Assembly: GCF_014873855.1 (NCBI RefSeq)
Contig: NZ_JADBEL010000001.1
Span: 1-64,000 of the forward strand
Direction: 5' to 3'
DNA length: 64,000 nucleotides
Origin: Sporosarcina limicola
Lineage (GTDB): Bacteria; Bacillota; Bacilli; Bacillales_A; Planococcaceae
Numbering within the stretch: position 1 is the first letter of the stretch; each line of letters begins with the position of its first letter. The position numbers and the translations under genes are program-made. The notes under the pieces are model-generated. The model worked only from the letters and a program-made list of their open reading frames with translations, searched no databases and was not told where the DNA came from. Shown piece after piece: positions 1 to 7,345 of the stretch.

Positions 1-198
1 CAACTTGACTATCCATTTATACAATCATTTATTCATGGCATCGAACAAGATATTAGTTCTGTCAAGTTAAGCATTCAGGAGCCGTGGAGTAACGGCCCGG
101 TAGAAGGGCATGTCAATCGGTTAAAAACAATCAAACGAATGATGTACGGAAGAGCAAAATTTCAAGTGTTGAAAAACAGGGTTCTTTATGAACTATAA
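1..198 (+). CDS. ISL3-family transposase, C-terminal fragment (cut by window start)
   Basis: Reading frame 1 is open from the first base to TAA at 196-198, giving 65 residues. The segment contains WSNGPVEGHVNRLKTIKR followed by MMYGRAKF, the conserved end of the DDE transposase domain (DDE_Tnp_ISL3) in which the catalytic glutamate sits in the GPVEG context. The protein catalyses movement of the surrounding insertion sequence. Only the end is visible, so whether the full gene is intact is unknown. Family assignment is confident from the motif; the individual element is not identified. Confidence 0.85.
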   Translation, partial: QLDYPFIQSFIHGIEQDISSVKLSIQEPWSNGPVEGHVNRLKTIKRMMYGRAKFQVLKNRVLYEL

Positions 199-269
199 TT
201 ATATTCTAATACTATTAACTTCTAGCAATGGAGCGGAATAGACCTTTTCCCCAAATGAGCGTAAGAGCC
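1..269 (+). mobile_element. Right end of an ISL3-family insertion sequence
   Basis: The window opens inside a transposase whose stop codon lies at 196-198. About 65 bases further on, the top strand reads AAGAGCC at 263-269, the reverse complement of GGCTCTT, with which ISL3-family termini typically begin. I therefore place the element boundary at 269. The bottom-strand reading frame on the other side (270-487) runs into the element and changes character exactly there, which supports the boundary. The left end and any target-site duplication are outside the window, so the exact insertion sequence cannot be named. Confidence 0.7.
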
Positions 270-487
270 AGTAAACGTACCGATATTGATTGGATATCAT
301 CCATCTTCTTTGGATATTTTTCAATCGCAGCACTGAGCCGCTCCTCTGTTTTCGGACAATGATTGGGAAAATAGTCCGCAAAAATCGCTGGATACCTTTC
401 GAAATACGTTTCCAAATCGACAACGGTGAGATCCTCTTTTGATTCAACTAATGATAGAAAGTCTGGAATGATATTGTGGATTTGCAA
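270..487 (-). pseudogene. Hypothetical protein truncated by the insertion sequence
   Basis: A bottom-strand frame starts with TTG at 487, preceded five bases upstream by a strong GGGGGAG ribosome binding site, and runs for about 72 native residues before entering the insertion sequence at 269. The residues after that point come from the element's end, and a stop is met at 215. The native part is acidic and helical-looking, with FERYPAIFADYFPNHC and a following KYPKKMDD. I do not recognise the family. The good start signal and natural codon use suggest a formerly real gene whose 3' portion has been separated or lost. Confidence 0.55.
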
Positions 488-557
488 GTGAACTCCCCCC
501 TTTCCTTTAGTTTACCTCATTCGTTTCCACTTTTCAGTTATTTTTGTTATATGAGTG

Positions 558-583
558 ACTGTCACTTTGCACTAGCATACTTA
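558..583 (+). promoter_or_regulatory. Candidate mother-cell sigma (SigK/SigE-like) promoter for cwlJ-gerQ
   Basis: AC at 558-559 is followed after 16 bases by CATACTTA at 576-583, resembling the SigK pattern AC-N17-CATAnnnTA, and lies about 40 bases ahead of the cwlJ start. Mother-cell control would fit the role of both genes in the spore coat and cortex. The match is imperfect and short. Confidence 0.3.
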
Positions 584-623
584 ACGTCCCCATTGCATAT
601 GTTGGACTCAAGGGGGTTGTGCC

Positions 624-1043
624 GTGGCAGTGATAAAATCTACAGAGAAGGAAGTCGATCTTCTTGCACGATTGATGCGTGCCGAAGCTGAGGGGGATGG
701 CCTTTTAGGTATGCTGATGGTTGGTAATGTCGGGGTAAACCGTGTGCGTACGGGTTGTCTTGATTTCAATGATATTCGTAATTTGGAGCAGATGGTGTTC
801 CAGCGTCCTGGCGGCTTTGAAGCGACGACGAAATCTTACTTCTATCAGCGAGCGCGCGAACAGGACCGAAAACTAGCGAGACGGGTCATTGCTGGCGAAC
901 GTTTCCATCCGTCGACCCGTTCATTATGGTTTTTCATGCCTACCGGTGATTGCCCTGCCCAGTGGTATGGCCAGTGGAATACTGGTAGATTCAAATCACA
1001 TTGTTTCTTCTCCCCTACGGAAAGCGATTGTCCGGAAATTTAA
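624..1043 (+). CDS. cwlJ: Spore cortex-lytic cell wall hydrolase CwlJ
   Basis: A 139-residue SleB/CwlJ-type hydrolase. The N-terminus has LLARLMRAEAEGDG, containing the glutamate-rich motif of the Hydrolase_2 domain, followed by GMLMVGNVGVNRV; the C-terminus has WFFMPTGDCPAQWYGQWNTG, also typical of the family. There is no signal peptide and no peptidoglycan-binding domain, which separates CwlJ from SleB. CwlJ degrades spore cortex peptidoglycan during germination, triggered by calcium-dipicolinate. The GTG start is preceded by AGGGGG. The next gene, gerQ, lies 24 bases downstream; in B. subtilis GerQ is required for CwlJ to localise in the coat, so the pairing supports both calls. Confidence 0.93.
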   Translation: MAVIKSTEKEVDLLARLMRAEAEGDGLLGMLMVGNVGVNRVRTGCLDFNDIRNLEQMVFQRPGGFEATTKSYFYQRAREQDRKLARRVIAGERFHPSTRSLWFFMPTGDCPAQWYGQWNTGRFKSHCFFSPTESDCPEI

Positions 1044-1067
1044 AATTGACGACGAGAGGATGACTAA

Positions 1068-1421
1068 ATGGTCCAATATTATTGGAACCCTAATTTTCAA
1101 CAGCAGCAACAACAGATGATACCCCCTCAAGTGACAATCCCGAGCGGAAGACCGCCTGGCTTACCTCAGCGAGAAGAATCCTACATCGAAAACATTTTGC
1201 GGTTAAATCGTGGTCAGCCGGGAACTTTTCACTTTTCGTTCGAACATGCCCTCGATTCGGGTAAGAATACGAAAACCGTGCGCGGCGTCGTGGAGGCGGC
1301 TGGTCGTGATCACGTCATCTTGAGCGAACCGAATACGGGACATCGTTTCCTGTTCCCGATGATCTATTTCGATTATGCCGAATTTGATAATGAAGTAAAG
1401 TATTTTACGCAACAACCATAA
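1068..1421 (+). CDS. gerQ: Spore coat protein GerQ
   Basis: A 117-residue protein with a glutamine- and proline-rich N-terminus (a run of six glutamines at residues 11-16) and a compact C-terminal domain containing RGQPGTFHFSFE and VVEAAGRDHVILSEP. This matches GerQ (YwdL), a coat protein cross-linked by transglutaminase and needed for CwlJ function. GAGAGG lies eight bases before the ATG. It follows cwlJ closely, so the two are probably one sporulation operon, whereas in B. subtilis they are at separate loci. A strong hairpin terminator follows immediately. Confidence 0.93.
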   Translation: MVQYYWNPNFQQQQQQMIPPQVTIPSGRPPGLPQREESYIENILRLNRGQPGTFHFSFEHALDSGKNTKTVRGVVEAAGRDHVILSEPNTGHRFLFPMIYFDYAEFDNEVKYFTQQP

Positions 1422-1423
1422 TG

Positions 1424-1467
1424 AAAAAATCTTCCGACTGCCCGATGTGGGTTGCGGAAGATTTTTT
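1424..1467. terminator. Bidirectional terminator between gerQ and the membrane-protein gene
   Basis: AAAAAATCTTCCG at 1424-1436 pairs with CGGAAGATTTTTT at 1455-1467, a perfect 13 bp stem with A and T tracts at both ends. It sits between the convergent stop codons at 1421 and 1470 and can serve both strands. Confidence 0.9.
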
Positions 1468-1469
1468 GA

Positions 1470-2519
1470 TTAATTATCAAGTTTTTGCTCTAGTGAACGT
1501 TGGAAGCTTTCGGGCTCATCCACGCGAATTGCAGCGGCAACAAATTCTTTTTCCCTTCCAAGGAACAACATCGCTTTGAGTGGGCGTTTGAAGTGAATAA
1601 CACATTGTGGTTTTACCACTTCAAAATCACGGGCGATGAAGTCAATAATCCCTTCCTCTTTTAGGTTACACATTGACGCCTTTTCACCCCAATCAATCCG
1701 GTCAATTGCAGTGTATGGAATCTCCATACGTTTGCTGAGTCCGAGTGAGATCCTCATGTGATTTTCATCCAGAGTAAGTGGATTCAGTCGCACTGTTTGA
1801 ATATCGGCAATGAAATAGATAACAGAATAGACATTGAGAACGAGAAGTACGATGGATAAGACCATCGATTTGTCGTGCAACCACCAATGAAATCCAAGTG
1901 TTTCAATGACAATCGCATGGATAAGCATCACATTGAATGCGATAAGGCTCGTTTTTTGATGGAGATAAAATCTTGATTCACCGATTAGCGGTTGTTGCTT
2001 CCAGGTTGCGAATGCATAGTAAAACATGAGTGTTTCAGCAGCAATCATTGTGATAAGCGGATGGGTGGATACTTTCTCTTTCACCATTACCGGAAATGCA
2101 AACAGGCTACTTACCTGGTCATTCTTAATTTCACCTACAATAGCGGGTAAATGCTTCATAAGAAGAATGATAAGACCCATTTCTGCTAGGACAATCAATC
2201 CTTCGATACCAATTGCAATATAGGGAATAAATTTGAATGGTTCGAAGTAAGTGGCGGGAATGATGAAGCGTGCTGCAACGAGCCCCAAGACCATAAATGT
2301 GATAAACCGTTTGATGGTGAAGCCTTTGTTACGGGTCATCGCAAGAATAAGAAGCGGCGCAACAATCGCCAAATCGAGCAAAGAGCCGAGGACAACCCCA
2401 CTTGAGTCGGCTGGAATAGGCATAGCCGGTAACCGATAGATTATAAAATTGCTAACAAGAACGAGCAGGAGTACTAAACCAAATAGTCGTTGCTTTGATT
2501 GTGAGTGTGTCAAAATCAA
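1470..2519 (-). CDS. Polytopic membrane protein of unknown function
   Basis: The likely protein is about 349 residues. The frame is open further upstream, but GGGGGAG at 2526-2532 lies six bases before a TTG at 2519 (a second TTG is at 2513), so I place the start there. It has roughly seven or eight hydrophobic segments, for example LFGLVLLLVLVSNFIIY near the start and VLSIVLLVLNVYSVIYFIA around two-thirds, followed by a soluble C-terminal tail of about 100 residues with WGEKASMCNLKEEG. Similar proteins are often misnamed beta-carotene monooxygenase; I see no oxygenase signature. Function unknown. It lies in the spore and ung neighbourhood. Confidence 0.75.
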   Translation of the reverse strand: MILTHSQSKQRLFGLVLLLVLVSNFIIYRLPAMPIPADSSGVVLGSLLDLAIVAPLLILAMTRNKGFTIKRFITFMVLGLVAARFIIPATYFEPFKFIPYIAIGIEGLIVLAEMGLIILLMKHLPAIVGEIKNDQVSSLFAFPVMVKEKVSTHPLITMIAAETLMFYYAFATWKQQPLIGESRFYLHQKTSLIAFNVMLIHAIVIETLGFHWWLHDKSMVLSIVLLVLNVYSVIYFIADIQTVRLNPLTLDENHMRISLGLSKRMEIPYTAIDRIDWGEKASMCNLKEEGIIDFIARDFEVVKPQCVIHFKRPLKAMLFLGREKEFVAAAIRVDEPESFQRSLEQKLDN

Positions 2520-2626
2520 TGAAATCTCCCCCTTGTCTCTTAGTTTATCAAAAAAGGTTTGGGATGAACTACCAATAGTGTGACATATTGATGAATTTAA
2601 AAAAGACAAGGAAGATTTCCCTTGCC

Positions 2627-3007
2627 TTACTTACCAAATTTAACAGCTGCGACAATCAACATAATCCAACCAACAATGAATGCGACGCCGCCGATTGGTG
2701 TGATAGCGCCAAGAATCCCAACACCTGAGAGGCTTAGTACGTACAAGCTACCGGAGAAAATAATGATACCGGCCAATATCAGATAGCCTGCCCAAGATAA
2801 CTGGGTTGACGGACCAAGAACAGCTGGACTCATGAGAATTCCGATGGCAATCAATCCGAGTGCGTGGAACATCTGATACTGGACAGCAGTTTCCCAGACT
2901 GCCAAATAATGTTCAGACAGTCTATCTTTTAGCGCATGTGCCCCGAATGCACCAAATGCAACAGCAATCGCCGCGTTGATAGCACCTGCAATAATGAAAA
3001 ATGGCAT
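2627..3007 (-). CDS. ywdK: DUF423 family small membrane protein YwdK
   Basis: The 126-residue protein consists almost entirely of four transmembrane segments, starting [20 protein letters not shown], with [13 protein letters not shown] and [13 protein letters not shown], which are hallmark DUF423 motifs. An upstream ATG at 3043 is in frame, but AGGAGG just before the ATG at 3007 marks the start. In B. subtilis ywdK lies next to gerQ (ywdL); here one gene separates them, so the context is conserved. No biochemical role is established. Confidence 0.88.
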   Translation of the reverse strand: MPFFIIAGAINAAIAVAFGAFGAHALKDRLSEHYLAVWETAVQYQMFHALGLIAIGILMSPAVLGPSTQLSWAGYLILAGIIIFSGSLYVLSLSGVGILGAITPIGGVAFIVGWIMLIVAAVKFGK

Positions 3008-3119
3008 GTTTCCTCCTACTTTCTTAGTTAAAATCGGCTTCACTTAGGAAAAGGGCTTAATGACTTCTCTAATCATATCCGTTTTAAAAAAATCATCTCT
3101 GCTCAAATGATGTAAATTT

Positions 3120-3270
3120 CCGTAATTTGAGAATACATCGTAATTTCCCCCGTTTGCTATCCGTCAGTTTCACATTTATATTCTCCAAGTTCACAAGGAT
3201 ATTCATCACTTCCCCTTGTTTATTCATCAGTTTCGCAAAGATATCCGTCAAGTTCACAATTTTATTCCCG
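3120..3270. repeat. Degenerate ~21 bp tandem array between ywdK and ywdI
   Basis: Successive units align on the phrase GTTCAC/TTTCGC followed by an A/T-rich ATATTC or TATTCATC joint, for example ATATTCATCACTTCC, TATTCATCAGTTTCG and ATATCCGTCAAGTTC. Phrase-to-phrase distances between 3169 and 3255 are 20-22 bases. Upstream, CGTAATTT at 3121 and 3139 may be two further diverged units. The core differs from the other arrays in this window, but the unit length and intergenic position are the same. Not coding. Confidence 0.6.
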
Positions 3271-3289
3271 AAACAAGACTTTGGAACTA

Positions 3290-3553
3290 TTAAAAATCGA
3301 ACAACGAGCCACCATTTGCGTCCTCTTCCTCGAGTAGCGTTCCTTCAAGTGAAGTGAGCGATTGTACTTCATTGCTGGAAGAGAGCATTTTAGGGACAAT
3401 CCGCTCTTCCCGTTTCACTTCCCCACCTAGCGCAACTTCACAAAGCGATCTGACAGCGGATAATGCTTCCCGCATGGCGCGCTCGTCACCCGCACGTTTT
3501 GCGACGGACAATTGACGTTCCATTTCTGAAATGATCCGATCGTATGAAATCAT
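3290..3553 (-). CDS. ywdI: YwdI family protein (DUF5327)
   Basis: An 87-residue, highly charged helical protein starting MISYDRIISEMERQLSVAKR with a further RAMREALSAVRSLCEVAL helix and an acidic tail ending SLFDF. This matches the YwdI family found next to ung in Bacillales. The ATG at 3551-3553 overlaps the stop of the preceding gene in an ATGA arrangement, indicating translational coupling. A longer in-frame start at 3592 would lie inside the upstream gene and lacks a ribosome binding site. Function unknown. Confidence 0.8.
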   Translation of the reverse strand: MISYDRIISEMERQLSVAKRAGDERAMREALSAVRSLCEVALGGEVKREERIVPKMLSSSNEVQSLTSLEGTLLEEEDANGGSLFDF

Positions 3554-3726
3554 CGCCTCACATCCCCCTTCTTCTGTGCGAAATTCAAACAATCCATGCC
3601 AGACGATCTTTTGACGACACTCGAGGGCAGTTCACGCGTTTTGAATCCATACGCCTTGCAACCACGCGGATTCCGCGGATCCCATGTTACGAAGAAATAG
3701 TGGCATTGAAAACAATTTACTGCCAC
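3550..3726 (-). CDS. Conserved CxxC mini-protein encoded downstream of ung
   Basis: A 58-residue protein starting with GTG at 3726, nine bases after AAAGAGG; a TTG at 3735 is an alternative but has no spacing. It contains NCFQCHYFFVTWDPRNPRGC followed by AYGFKTRELPS and SSGMDCLNF. The CxxC plus two further cysteines suggests a small metal-binding fold, and the WDP-(x)5-GCKAYGFKT signature is one I associate with short proteins in several Gram-positive and other genomes, sometimes labelled uracil-DNA glycosylase only because of adjacency. It lies 47 bases after ung and overlaps ywdI by four bases. Role unknown, possibly DNA-repair related by context. Confidence 0.75.
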   Translation of the reverse strand: MAVNCFQCHYFFVTWDPRNPRGCKAYGFKTRELPSSVVKRSSGMDCLNFAQKKGDVRR

Positions 3727-3773
3727 AATGATCAACCTCTTTCCTCTTCACAGTATCACTGTTACTGTGCAAA

Positions 3774-4460
3774 TTAAAGCGCGCCGCCTGTTTTACACCA
3801 GTCAATCGGCATTTCATCCCATGACTGCAAAATTCGGTTCGTTTCTGAGTACGGACGGCTGCCGATAAATCCGCGACTTGCGCTGAGCGGGCTCGGGTGG
3901 ACCGATTCGATAATTGCGTGACGCGACGTATCGATGAGTTTCTTCTTATCCTGTGCTGGGCGCCCCCATAATATGAAAATGACTGGCTTTTCACGCTCCG
4001 ATAACCGTTGAATCACTTCATTGGTAAACGTTTCCCATCCTTGACCGCGGTGCGAATTTGCCTGGGCTTCACGTACGGTAAGCACCGTATTGAGCATAAG
4101 TACGCCCTGTGCCGCCCACCCCGTAAGCGTGCCGCCAGCCGGTGGTTCACAACCGATATCCGATGCCAACTCTTTGAACATATTGCGGAGACTCGGAGGG
4201 ATTTTCACACCCGGTTTCACTGAGAAGCTCAAACCATGTGCTTGTCCAGGACCGTGGTAAGGATCTTGTCCCAAAATGACGACCTTCACCTCATTAAACG
4301 GTGTCAATTTGAAAGCGGTCCACAGGTCATTCATATGTGGATAAATTATTTTCTCCGCGTATTCTTCCTTCAGAAATTCGCTTAGCTTCACATAATACGG
4401 TTTCTCAAATTCATTGCCGAGTAGTTTATCCCAGTCGTTACCGAATCTTTTTTTATCCAT
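3774..4460 (-). CDS. ung: Uracil-DNA glycosylase, family 1
   Basis: A 228-residue enzyme that excises uracil from DNA in base-excision repair. The catalytic water-activating motif [18 protein letters not shown] is present with the catalytic Asp near residue 65, [11 protein letters not shown] and LLNTVLTV follow, and the DNA-intercalation motif [11 protein letters not shown] is near residue 187. Length is typical of the family (about 225). It sits seven bases after the DUF4230 gene and upstream of the CxxC protein and ywdI, so the four form one operon. Confidence 0.97.
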   Translation of the reverse strand: MDKKRFGNDWDKLLGNEFEKPYYVKLSEFLKEEYAEKIIYPHMNDLWTAFKLTPFNEVKVVILGQDPYHGPGQAHGLSFSVKPGVKIPPSLRNMFKELASDIGCEPPAGGTLTGWAAQGVLMLNTVLTVREAQANSHRGQGWETFTNEVIQRLSEREKPVIFILWGRPAQDKKKLIDTSRHAIIESVHPSPLSASRGFIGSRPYSETNRILQSWDEMPIDWCKTGGAL

Positions 4461-4466
4461 GCTTTG

Positions 4467-5219
4467 TCACTCCTTGAAATTGATTGTCACATCATAACCT
4501 GCGAATGAAAACATTTCACGCAACGTCTTCTCGGCGTTTTGTTGCGCCATTGTCAAGACACCGTGTTCCGCGGTTTCTTTCATTATCAGTTCTTTCGCTT
4601 CAGCAGCGAGTTCATATGCCTCTTCGATATTCGCTTTTTCACGAAAAATGCCTTCATATGAATACACTTCGACTTTATCGAAATAAATTTCCGCACCCCC
4701 TAAAAAGGTTGCAGGAGGCAATAGAAGTTTCGCAGTTTTCTTCTCTTCATCCACAATAACATCCTTGTCCGTCAACGTGGACAGATTAACACCTGCTTTT
4801 ACGGAACCTGGGATGACGACGAGTAACTGCCGTTTTGTGCCTGGCAAATTAAGCCCAATGCTTTGGCCGAACAGCGTGTTATCTTGTCTTTCAATGACCA
4901 CTTTTGTATAGGCCTCCGCTGTCGCCAGTTCGTTCAACTCCTGGATTTGCTCAAGGAATGCGCCTTTTGCTTCTGTGTATGTACTTCCCTGTTTCAGAAA
5001 ATACATCGTCGCGAACGGTAAAGCAACGACAAGGAGTAAAATAAGTAGTGCGATTGCAATGAAGGTTTTTTTCCATAATGAAAAGAAAATTTTCCCTACG
5101 CCCCAGAAACCGGATGGGCGGTCTTCAATTTCATCCACCGTGACCGCGGTTTCATTCTCAGAAGCCTTCAATTCTTTCAGCAGTCGCTCGATTTCGTCCA
5201 ACTTCCGCTCATCCGTCAT
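4467..5219 (-). CDS. DUF4230 domain membrane-anchored protein
   Basis: A 250-residue protein with an acidic coiled N-terminus, one membrane anchor around residues 52-75 (IAIALLILLLVVALPFATMY) and an extracytoplasmic DUF4230-type domain with LATAEAYTKVVIERQDN and a C-terminal segment ending FAGYDVTINFKE. DUF4230 proteins are widespread single-pass proteins of unknown function. It is the first gene of the ung operon. The acidic N-terminus faces the cytoplasm by the positive-inside rule. Confidence 0.75.
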   Translation of the reverse strand: MTDERKLDEIERLLKELKASENETAVTVDEIEDRPSGFWGVGKIFFSLWKKTFIAIALLILLLVVALPFATMYFLKQGSTYTEAKGAFLEQIQELNELATAEAYTKVVIERQDNTLFGQSIGLNLPGTKRQLLVVIPGSVKAGVNLSTLTDKDVIVDEEKKTAKLLLPPATFLGGAEIYFDKVEVYSYEGIFREKANIEEAYELAAEAKELIMKETAEHGVLTMAQQNAEKTLREMFSFAGYDVTINFKE

Positions 5220-5331
5220 GTCATCCCTCTTTTCCTCTTAATCCGACACTATCTTATACGTTTAGACTATAGGAAAGTTTCGATACAAACAACTAGAAAG
5301 ACATGGTACGATTGAGTGGGAGGGATGCGAT

Positions 5332-5598
5332 GTGGCCGATTTGGGGTTACGAGAAAAGATGAAAATAATTGCGCAAGCCGCAAAACATGGTGAAAATATA
5401 CCTGAGGGCTCCAAAGGTGCAGGGCTTATCGCCTTTCTAATTCTTTTTGGATGCGCCATTATCGTCCTATTTGCACTCGCCATTGGGTTGATGATAAATG
5501 GACATAGAATAAGTGCGGCTGTCTTTTTCATCATCGCTGTACTCTTGACCTACTCCATCTTCAAAATGATGAAGGCTGACGACATTCAACATTTGTAA
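5332..5598 (+). CDS. Small two-helix membrane protein, unknown
   Basis: An 88-residue protein starting with GTG, with GGGAGGGATG just upstream. A soluble, basic N-terminal stretch (LREKMKIIAQAAKHGENIPEG) precedes two hydrophobic helices at about residues 31-54 and 60-77 with a short NGHR turn. No family is recognised. It is divergent from the DUF4230 gene and 63 bases upstream of pdxK on the same strand; co-transcription with pdxK is possible. Confidence 0.6.
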   Translation: MADLGLREKMKIIAQAAKHGENIPEGSKGAGLIAFLILFGCAIIVLFALAIGLMINGHRISAAVFFIIAVLLTYSIFKMMKADDIQHL

Positions 5599-5661
5599 TT
5601 TTTGTTCATCTTGATTAAGATTAATTGTAAATCCATTTAAATTAAAAGGGGACGTTCCACT

Positions 5662-6495
5662 ATGACGTTGAAAAAGACTTTAACAATTGCAGGTTCAGAT
5701 ACATCAGGCGGCGCAGGAATCCAAGCCGATTTAAAAACATTCCAGGAGCATGGAACATACGGCATGACAGCACTTACGGTCATTGTGACGATGAATCCGG
5801 ACAATCATTGGAGCCATAACGTTTATTCACTACCGATTGATGTGTTAAAAGCGCAAATTAAAACAGCATTATCCACAGGAGTCGACGCTATTAAGACGGG
5901 TATGTTGAGCACGGAAGAAGTCATCCAAACGGCGGGCGAGGCAATTACAGAATCTGGACTTGACCATGTTGTCATCGATCCGGTCATGGTATGTAAAGGC
6001 GAAGACGAGGTACTCAATCCAGGAAATGTCGACGCGATGGTCAAATACCTGCTTCCGAAAGCAGAAATCGTGACACCAAACTTGTTCGAAGCAGGACAGC
6101 TTGCAGGAACAAAAACACCGAAAACGATTGACGATATGAAAGTAGTCGCGGAAAAAATCCATTCACTTGGCGCACGCAATGTCGTCATTAAAGGCGGCAA
6201 ACAATTGGAACATGCTAAAGCAGCAGACTTGTTTTATGACGGCAAGACGTTCACACTTCTTGAAGCAGAAAAGTCGGAAACACATTATAACCATGGTGCG
6301 GGTTGTACGTTTGCAGCTGCAATCACTGCGAATCTTGCAAATGGGCTTGCTGTGAAAGAAGCTGTCATCGAAGCGAAGAAATTTGTTACAGCCGCAATCG
6401 CGAATGGCTGGAAACTGAACGACTATGTCGGCCCCGTCATGCACGGCGCAAAAAACCGTTTTGGTGCACCTGAAATTACGACAACTGTAGTTTAA
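5662..6495 (+). CDS. pdxK: Pyridoxine/pyridoxal (HMP) kinase of the ThiD family
   Basis: A 277-residue ribokinase-fold kinase. It opens TLTIAGSDTSGGAGIQADLK, the ThiD/PdxK substrate-binding signature, then has DPVMVCKGEDE and the anion-hole region NHGAGCTFAAAITANLANG, where the Cys-containing GAGCT motif is typical of the Bacillus PdxK subgroup with pyridoxal kinase activity (YwdB). It phosphorylates vitamin B6 vitamers and possibly hydroxymethylpyrimidine. In B. subtilis this gene also lies in the ywd region near ung. Start supported by AAAGGGG ahead of the ATG; a terminator hairpin follows. Confidence 0.9.
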   Translation: MTLKKTLTIAGSDTSGGAGIQADLKTFQEHGTYGMTALTVIVTMNPDNHWSHNVYSLPIDVLKAQIKTALSTGVDAIKTGMLSTEEVIQTAGEAITESGLDHVVIDPVMVCKGEDEVLNPGNVDAMVKYLLPKAEIVTPNLFEAGQLAGTKTPKTIDDMKVVAEKIHSLGARNVVIKGGKQLEHAKAADLFYDGKTFTLLEAEKSETHYNHGAGCTFAAAITANLANGLAVKEAVIEAKKFVTAAIANGWKLNDYVGPVMHGAKNRFGAPEITTTVV

Positions 6496-6510
6496 TGAAA
6501 TGAAACTTTT

Positions 6511-6545
6511 ATCAGTGGGGGATCCCTTATCCCTCGCTGATTTTA
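6511..6545 (+). terminator. Terminator of pdxK
   Basis: ATCAGTGGGGGAT at 6511-6523 folds onto ATCCCTCGCTGAT at 6529-6541 around a CCCTT loop, followed by a short T run. The same 13-base arm recurs, inverted, in the multi-hairpin region at 45891-45903. Confidence 0.8.
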
Positions 6546-6546
6546 A

Positions 6547-6720
6547 AATTGGCAGGGCAATCGGTTAAACTGTCATGGTTCGTACGAACTGACATGGCAA
6601 TTCGGGGAACTGGAAGGGCAATCGGTTAAGCTGTCATGGCTCGTACGAACTGTCATGGCAATTCGGGGAACTGGAAGGGCAATCGGTTAAGCTGTCATGG
6701 CTCGTACGATGCTAGTCACA
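6547..6720 (-). repeat. Tandem array, family A (core GCCATGACAGTT), 61 bp super-repeat
   Basis: Units begin (as AACTGTCATGGC on the top strand, the complement of the core) at 6547, 6568, 6587, 6608, 6629, 6648, 6669 and 6690, with a decayed unit at 6709. Spacings are 21, 19, 21, 21, 19, 21, 21 and 19, so the higher-order period is 61 bp. Spacers between cores are 7, 9 and 9 bases and repeat with the period (for example CGTACGA). The array at 11608 has the same core and the same 21/21/19 order in the opposite orientation. Confidence 0.85.
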
Positions 6721-6811
6721 TAGACAAAGCTGCATGACGTAGTCAATTTAGTCAATTTAGGATAACTAGATGCAACGACCAGGAGATAATCTTTTTCCCG
6801 GTCGCTTTTCT

Positions 6812-6905
6812 TGTTGTCCAGCTTCAGGCGCCAATCCCTCGGAGGCCCACAAGATGTGGGTCACGCAGCCGTTGCCGCAGGAAGCGGCGCCTTACGCTTT
6901 TCTTG
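6812..6905. repeat. Structured intergenic repeat of the Bacillaceae GCGCC...GGCGCC type
   Basis: The stretch from TTGTTGTCCAGCTTC to CTTACGCTTTTCTT has outer arms AGGCGCC (6826-6832) and GGCGCCT (6886-6892) and an inner CCCAC/GTGGG hairpin (6846-6860). It resembles, from memory, a repeat scattered between genes of many Bacillaceae that starts TTGTCTAGCTCCAG and ends GGCGCCTTGCGCTTTTC. A remnant of one end (GAAAAGCGCAAGGCG) is at 15192-15206. Just upstream a CGACC/GGTCG hairpin with TTTTC (6776-6808) could terminate transcription. Confidence 0.55.
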
Positions 6906-6981
6906 TTTCAAACAGGGAAATCGCATTCAACATTCGTTTTCGATATACTTATTATGAAGTACTCTTTAAGGAGGTTTTTAC

Positions 6982-7332
6982 ATGGAGAAAGTTAAACCCG
7001 AACACTTACAGGAACTCATCACTTCCTTTGCAAATAAAGATGTCTACATCCATCTTGAAACAACGAATGGCTCCTATGCTGCTCATTTCAATGAAGGATT
7101 TTTCAATGCCGGCGCATTCATCCGGAATATCGTCATCAAATACGAACTCGGAAAAGTGGCTGGTGAGTCGCCACACCGCATCGGTTTGAAACTACCCTCC
7201 GGTTGGATTTATGCACAAGGAATCACCCATTATAAAGTCGACGAACACGGACGCCTTCTCATGGCTGGACTTGATCCTGAAGGGAAATTGGCGGTGGCGC
7301 TTGAAATAAGCGAGACACCATTCACGTATTAA
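6982..7332 (+). CDS. yojF: YojF family protein (DUF1806)
   Basis: A 116-residue protein matching YojF: HLETTNGSYAAHFNEGFF and GAFIRNIVIKYELGKVAGE near the middle, and GWIYAQGITHYKVDEHGR later. The ATG is preceded by AAGGAGG. In Bacillus, yojF always precedes yojG (bshB2), the bacillithiol deacetylase, as it does here with a 13-base gap, so a role connected with bacillithiol synthesis is inferred. No biochemical activity is known to me. Confidence 0.9.
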   Translation: MEKVKPEHLQELITSFANKDVYIHLETTNGSYAAHFNEGFFNAGAFIRNIVIKYELGKVAGESPHRIGLKLPSGWIYAQGITHYKVDEHGRLLMAGLDPEGKLAVALEISETPFTY

Positions 7333-7345
7333 GGAGGATTTATTG

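Noticed and set aside
3632..3994. 120-codon bottom-strand frame
   Set aside because: It lies in another frame over the end of ung and the CxxC gene, both of which have clear family motifs.
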